Source: UBA9926 sp023261215
GTDB lineage: Bacteria; Pseudomonadota; Gammaproteobacteria; Pseudomonadales; Azotimanducaceae
Assembly (NCBI GenBank): GCA_038136035.1
Contig: JAYPYV010000055.1
Span: forward strand, 1-15,973
DNA length: 15,973 nt
Direction of reading: 5' to 3'
A model generated the notes under the pieces. The model was given only the letters and a program-made list of their open reading frames with translations, was not told the DNA's origin and searched no databases. Shown here one piece after another: positions 15,056 to 15,973 of the stretch. A program made the translations under genes and the position numbers. The first letter of the stretch is position 1. Each line of letters begins with the position of its first letter.

Positions 15056-15910
15056 TCATGACTCGGCTGTTTTGATCTCGAAGTCAGCAGCCGAATGCCG
15101 TTCAACGACTCTCGTCTCCTCGGGCCCCCAACTGCGATTCACTCGCCGCCCTCGGTCGACTGCAGGCCGCGCCTCAATGGCTTTGGCCCAGCGCACAATG
15201 TTGGTGTAGGTCGCAACATCTAGGAACTCCGCCGCGTCGTAAATATTGTGCAGAACGCAGGCGCCGTACCAGGCATAGACGGCCATATCCGCAATGGTGT
15301 ACTCGTCACCGCATAGATAGGTGCGCGTAGACAGGTTTCGGTCGATCACGTCGAGCTGGCGCTTGGCTTCCATCGCAAAACGATTAATCGGGTACTCCCA
15401 CTTCTCCGGCGCGTAAGCATAAAAATGCCCGAAGCCACCGCCCAAATACGGCGCACTGCCCATTTGCCACATCAGCCAGGAGTAACACTCTGCACGGCCA
15501 GCTAAGTCGGTGGGCACAAAGGCACCAAACTTCTCGGCGAGGTAAAGCAAGATCGCACCCGATTCAAAGACGCGAGTACCTGGATCGGTTCCGCGGTCTA
15601 ACAAAGCCGGAATTTTGGAATTGGGATTGATATCAACAAAGCCCGAACCGAATTGATCGCCCTGGCCGATGTTGATGATCCAGGCATCGTATTCAGCATC
15701 CATCCCAAGCTCCAAGAGTTCTTCGAGCATGACGGTGACTTTGACGCCGTTCGGTGTCGCGAGGGAATAAAGCTGCAAGGGATGTTCACCCACTGGAAGC
15801 GCTTTATCGTGGGTCGGACCAGCGATTGGCCGATTAATGTTGGTGAAACGCCCACCGTCCTGTGATTCCCAAACCCAGACCTTGGGGGGGACCCATGCTT
15901 GATCGCTCAT
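15056..15910 (-). CDS. yghU: YghU/Ure2p-like glutathione S-transferase (GSH-disulfide oxidoreductase)
   Basis: The 284 residues match E. coli YghU (288) along the whole length as I recall it. A distinctive N-terminal extension (1-45) precedes the thioredoxin-fold domain (46-133), with LYSLATPNGVKVTVMLEEL (47-65), DQFGSGFVDINPNSKIPALL (85-104) and ESGAILLYLAEKFG (116-129). The helical domain carries PYLGGGFGHFYAYAPEKWEY (154-173) and GDEYTIADMAVYAWYG (201-216). YghU-type enzymes bind two glutathiones and reduce small disulfides and peroxides in the cytoplasm; they use a Thr/Asn (T52, N54 here) rather than a catalytic Cys. The ATG has a GAGG site at 7 bases. Its link to its neighbours is unclear. 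Confidence 0.93.
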   Translation of the reverse strand: MSDQAWVPPKVWVWESQDGGRFTNINRPIAGPTHDKALPVGEHPLQLYSLATPNGVKVTVMLEELLELGMDAEYDAWIINIGQGDQFGSGFVDINPNSKIPALLDRGTDPGTRVFESGAILLYLAEKFGAFVPTDLAGRAECYSWLMWQMGSAPYLGGGFGHFYAYAPEKWEYPINRFAMEAKRQLDVIDRNLSTRTYLCGDEYTIADMAVYAWYGACVLHNIYDAAEFLDVATYTNIVRWAKAIEARPAVDRGRRVNRSWGPEETRVVERHSAADFEIKTAES

Positions 15911-15939
15911 CGCCTATCCTCGAACTCATTGAGACGTCG

Positions 15940-15945
15940 AGTATA
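15940..15945 (-). promoter_or_regulatory. Possible -10 box of the yghU gene
   Basis: On the - strand TATACT lies about 30 bases before the ATG, a near-consensus -10. The hexamer 17 bases upstream (TACCGC) does not resemble a -35, so the promoter is only suggested. Confidence 0.25.
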
Positions 15946-15973
15946 CGGAGAAGCGACAGGAGGCGGTAGCCGA

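Noticed and set aside
1..15973. CRISPR arrays, tRNA or rRNA genes, insertion sequences, phage genes
   Set aside because: No short regularly spaced repeats, cloverleaf, rRNA core or transposase/integrase motifs were seen; the only tandem repeat is the coding dockerin pair.

Overview
The window reads as a scaffolded genome fragment (two runs of N, 10 and 100 bases) of a Gram-negative bacterium, most likely a marine gammaproteobacterium of the Halieaceae/OM60 or Cellvibrionales kind. This placement is inference. It rests on dockerin-like repeats of the ALTDGLL-RYLFGF type, a DUF3604/PpiC/HupE gene trio, HsaA/HsaC-type aromatic genes and an FMN riboswitch on a type II lumazine synthase.

Region 1 (1-4857, + strand): the 3' part of a large multidomain gene. 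It encodes tandem dockerin-like repeats, two CxxCH c-type heme sites in PSCyt/DUF1588-like contexts, and two copies of a Ca-dependent CBM36/60-like module. A 10-N gap breaks the reading frame before the true C-terminus at 3513. A Tat-exported DUF1501 protein follows. The two look like an exported pair of unknown function. AGA arginine codons are conspicuously common in the large gene, unlike the rest of the window.

Region 2 (4942-8021, - strand): a three-gene operon in the order HsaA-like flavin-dependent monooxygenase, type I extradiol dioxygenase (HsaC/BphC-like, interrupted by a 100-N gap), and an isopenicillin-N-synthase-like 2-oxoglutarate/Fe(II) oxygenase. The first two would hydroxylate a phenol to a catechol and then open the ring, as in steroid or biphenyl degradation. 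The substrate cannot be read from sequence. A 7-bp inverted repeat upstream may be its operator.

Region 3 (8360-12047, - strand): a tightly overlapping operon of a secreted DUF3604 protein with PHP-like metal motifs, a membrane-anchored parvulin-type prolyl isomerase, and a HupE/UreJ-type permease. I propose a metalloenzyme with its own foldase and metal supply. Its leader contains a terminator-like hairpin.

Region 4 (12604-15910): a + strand acyl-CoA synthetase of the ANL superfamily; then a well-formed sigma70-type promoter, an FMN riboswitch and a RibH2-type lumazine synthase gene; then a convergent yghU-type glutathione transferase gene on the - strand, separated by a 10-bp-stem hairpin.

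No tRNA, rRNA, CRISPR array, transposase or phage gene was seen. The most promising candidates for an undescribed system are the DUF3604-PpiC-HupE operon and the dockerin/diheme/CBM protein with its DUF1501 partner.
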